Under the pieces are notes generated by a model. That model searched no databases. It was given only the letters and a program-made list of their open reading frames with translations, and was not told where the DNA came from. The translations under genes and the position numbers were made by a program. Of a stretch of 64,000 bases of DNA, positions 63,921 through 64,000 are shown in pieces. Within the stretch, counting starts at the first letter, position 1. Each line of letters opens with the position of its first letter. The stretch is from Gyrodactylus bullatarudis (Eukaryota; Platyhelminthes; Monogenea; Gyrodactylidea; Gyrodactylidae): assembly GCA_012064415.1 (NCBI GenBank), contig SSNU01000295.1, positions 162,906 to 226,905 on the forward strand, read 5' to 3'.

Positions 63921-64000
63921 AGGTAATCTTAAGACTAACGGAATATTTTGATAAACTTGTTACCAGGTTTCAAGATTAACAAGATATTCAGCTATAAAAT

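Larger units (their letters stand above)
61004..64000. other. A+T-rich end of the window
   Basis: Holds repeats F and E (second copies) and the palindrome cluster at 63903. No coding region recognised. Confidence 0.45.

Overview
This window is nuclear DNA from an invertebrate animal. It is very A+T-rich (roughly 70% by eye), gene-poor and full of small inverted-repeat transposons. Genes have GT-AG introns from 56 bp to about 4.4 kb. The protocadherin-type gene, with nearly its whole ectodomain in one exon, points to a bilaterian. I cannot name the phylum: a flatworm or other lophotrochozoan, a copepod or a chelicerate would all fit.

There are only two convincing host genes. (1) A seven-repeat protocadherin-like receptor lies on the minus strand. 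Its four coding exons (38724-36373, 35875-35302, 34175-33739, 29361-29176) join with matching intron phases into about 1182 codons: signal peptide, seven cadherin repeats, one membrane span and a 250-residue tail. (2) A tiny two-exon gene at 52155-52910 on the plus strand encodes an extreme Gly/Cys/His-rich protein. It has a TATA box, a 56-bp intron and a GC-rich coding region. A single N inside it is flanked by two identical 162-bp copies, probably an assembly overlap.

The only transposase sequence recognised is a dead piggyBac-like copy at 22380-23983. It keeps TTAA duplications and perfect 12-bp ends, but its reading frame has two frameshifts and an internal deletion that removes the third catalytic Asp. 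Non-coding elements that also sit between TTAA or near-TTAA sites are found at 30366-30885, 40021-40466 and 49523-49995. Three other non-coding inverted-repeat families recur: family A (ends like CTAGTTAATATGAAGATGGG, with a variant AGCTAGTTGACATGAAGATG), family B (GACTTGGACGAAATTTT) and family C (AGGGTCAATTTC...CACCCC). Several are nested, and five copies sit in the protocadherin introns.

Layout: 1-22.4 kb has no recognised gene, several MITE-type repeats and a perfect 287-bp inverted repeat at 17429-18065. 22.4-24.0 kb is the piggyBac relic. 29.2-38.7 kb is the protocadherin gene. 38.8-49.5 kb is almost free of repeats and genes and lies upstream of the protocadherin. 52.1-52.9 kb is the Gly/Cys/His gene. 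53-64 kb is repeats and unannotated A+T-rich DNA. No rRNA or CRISPR was seen, and the only tRNA-like signal is one decayed SINE-like head.
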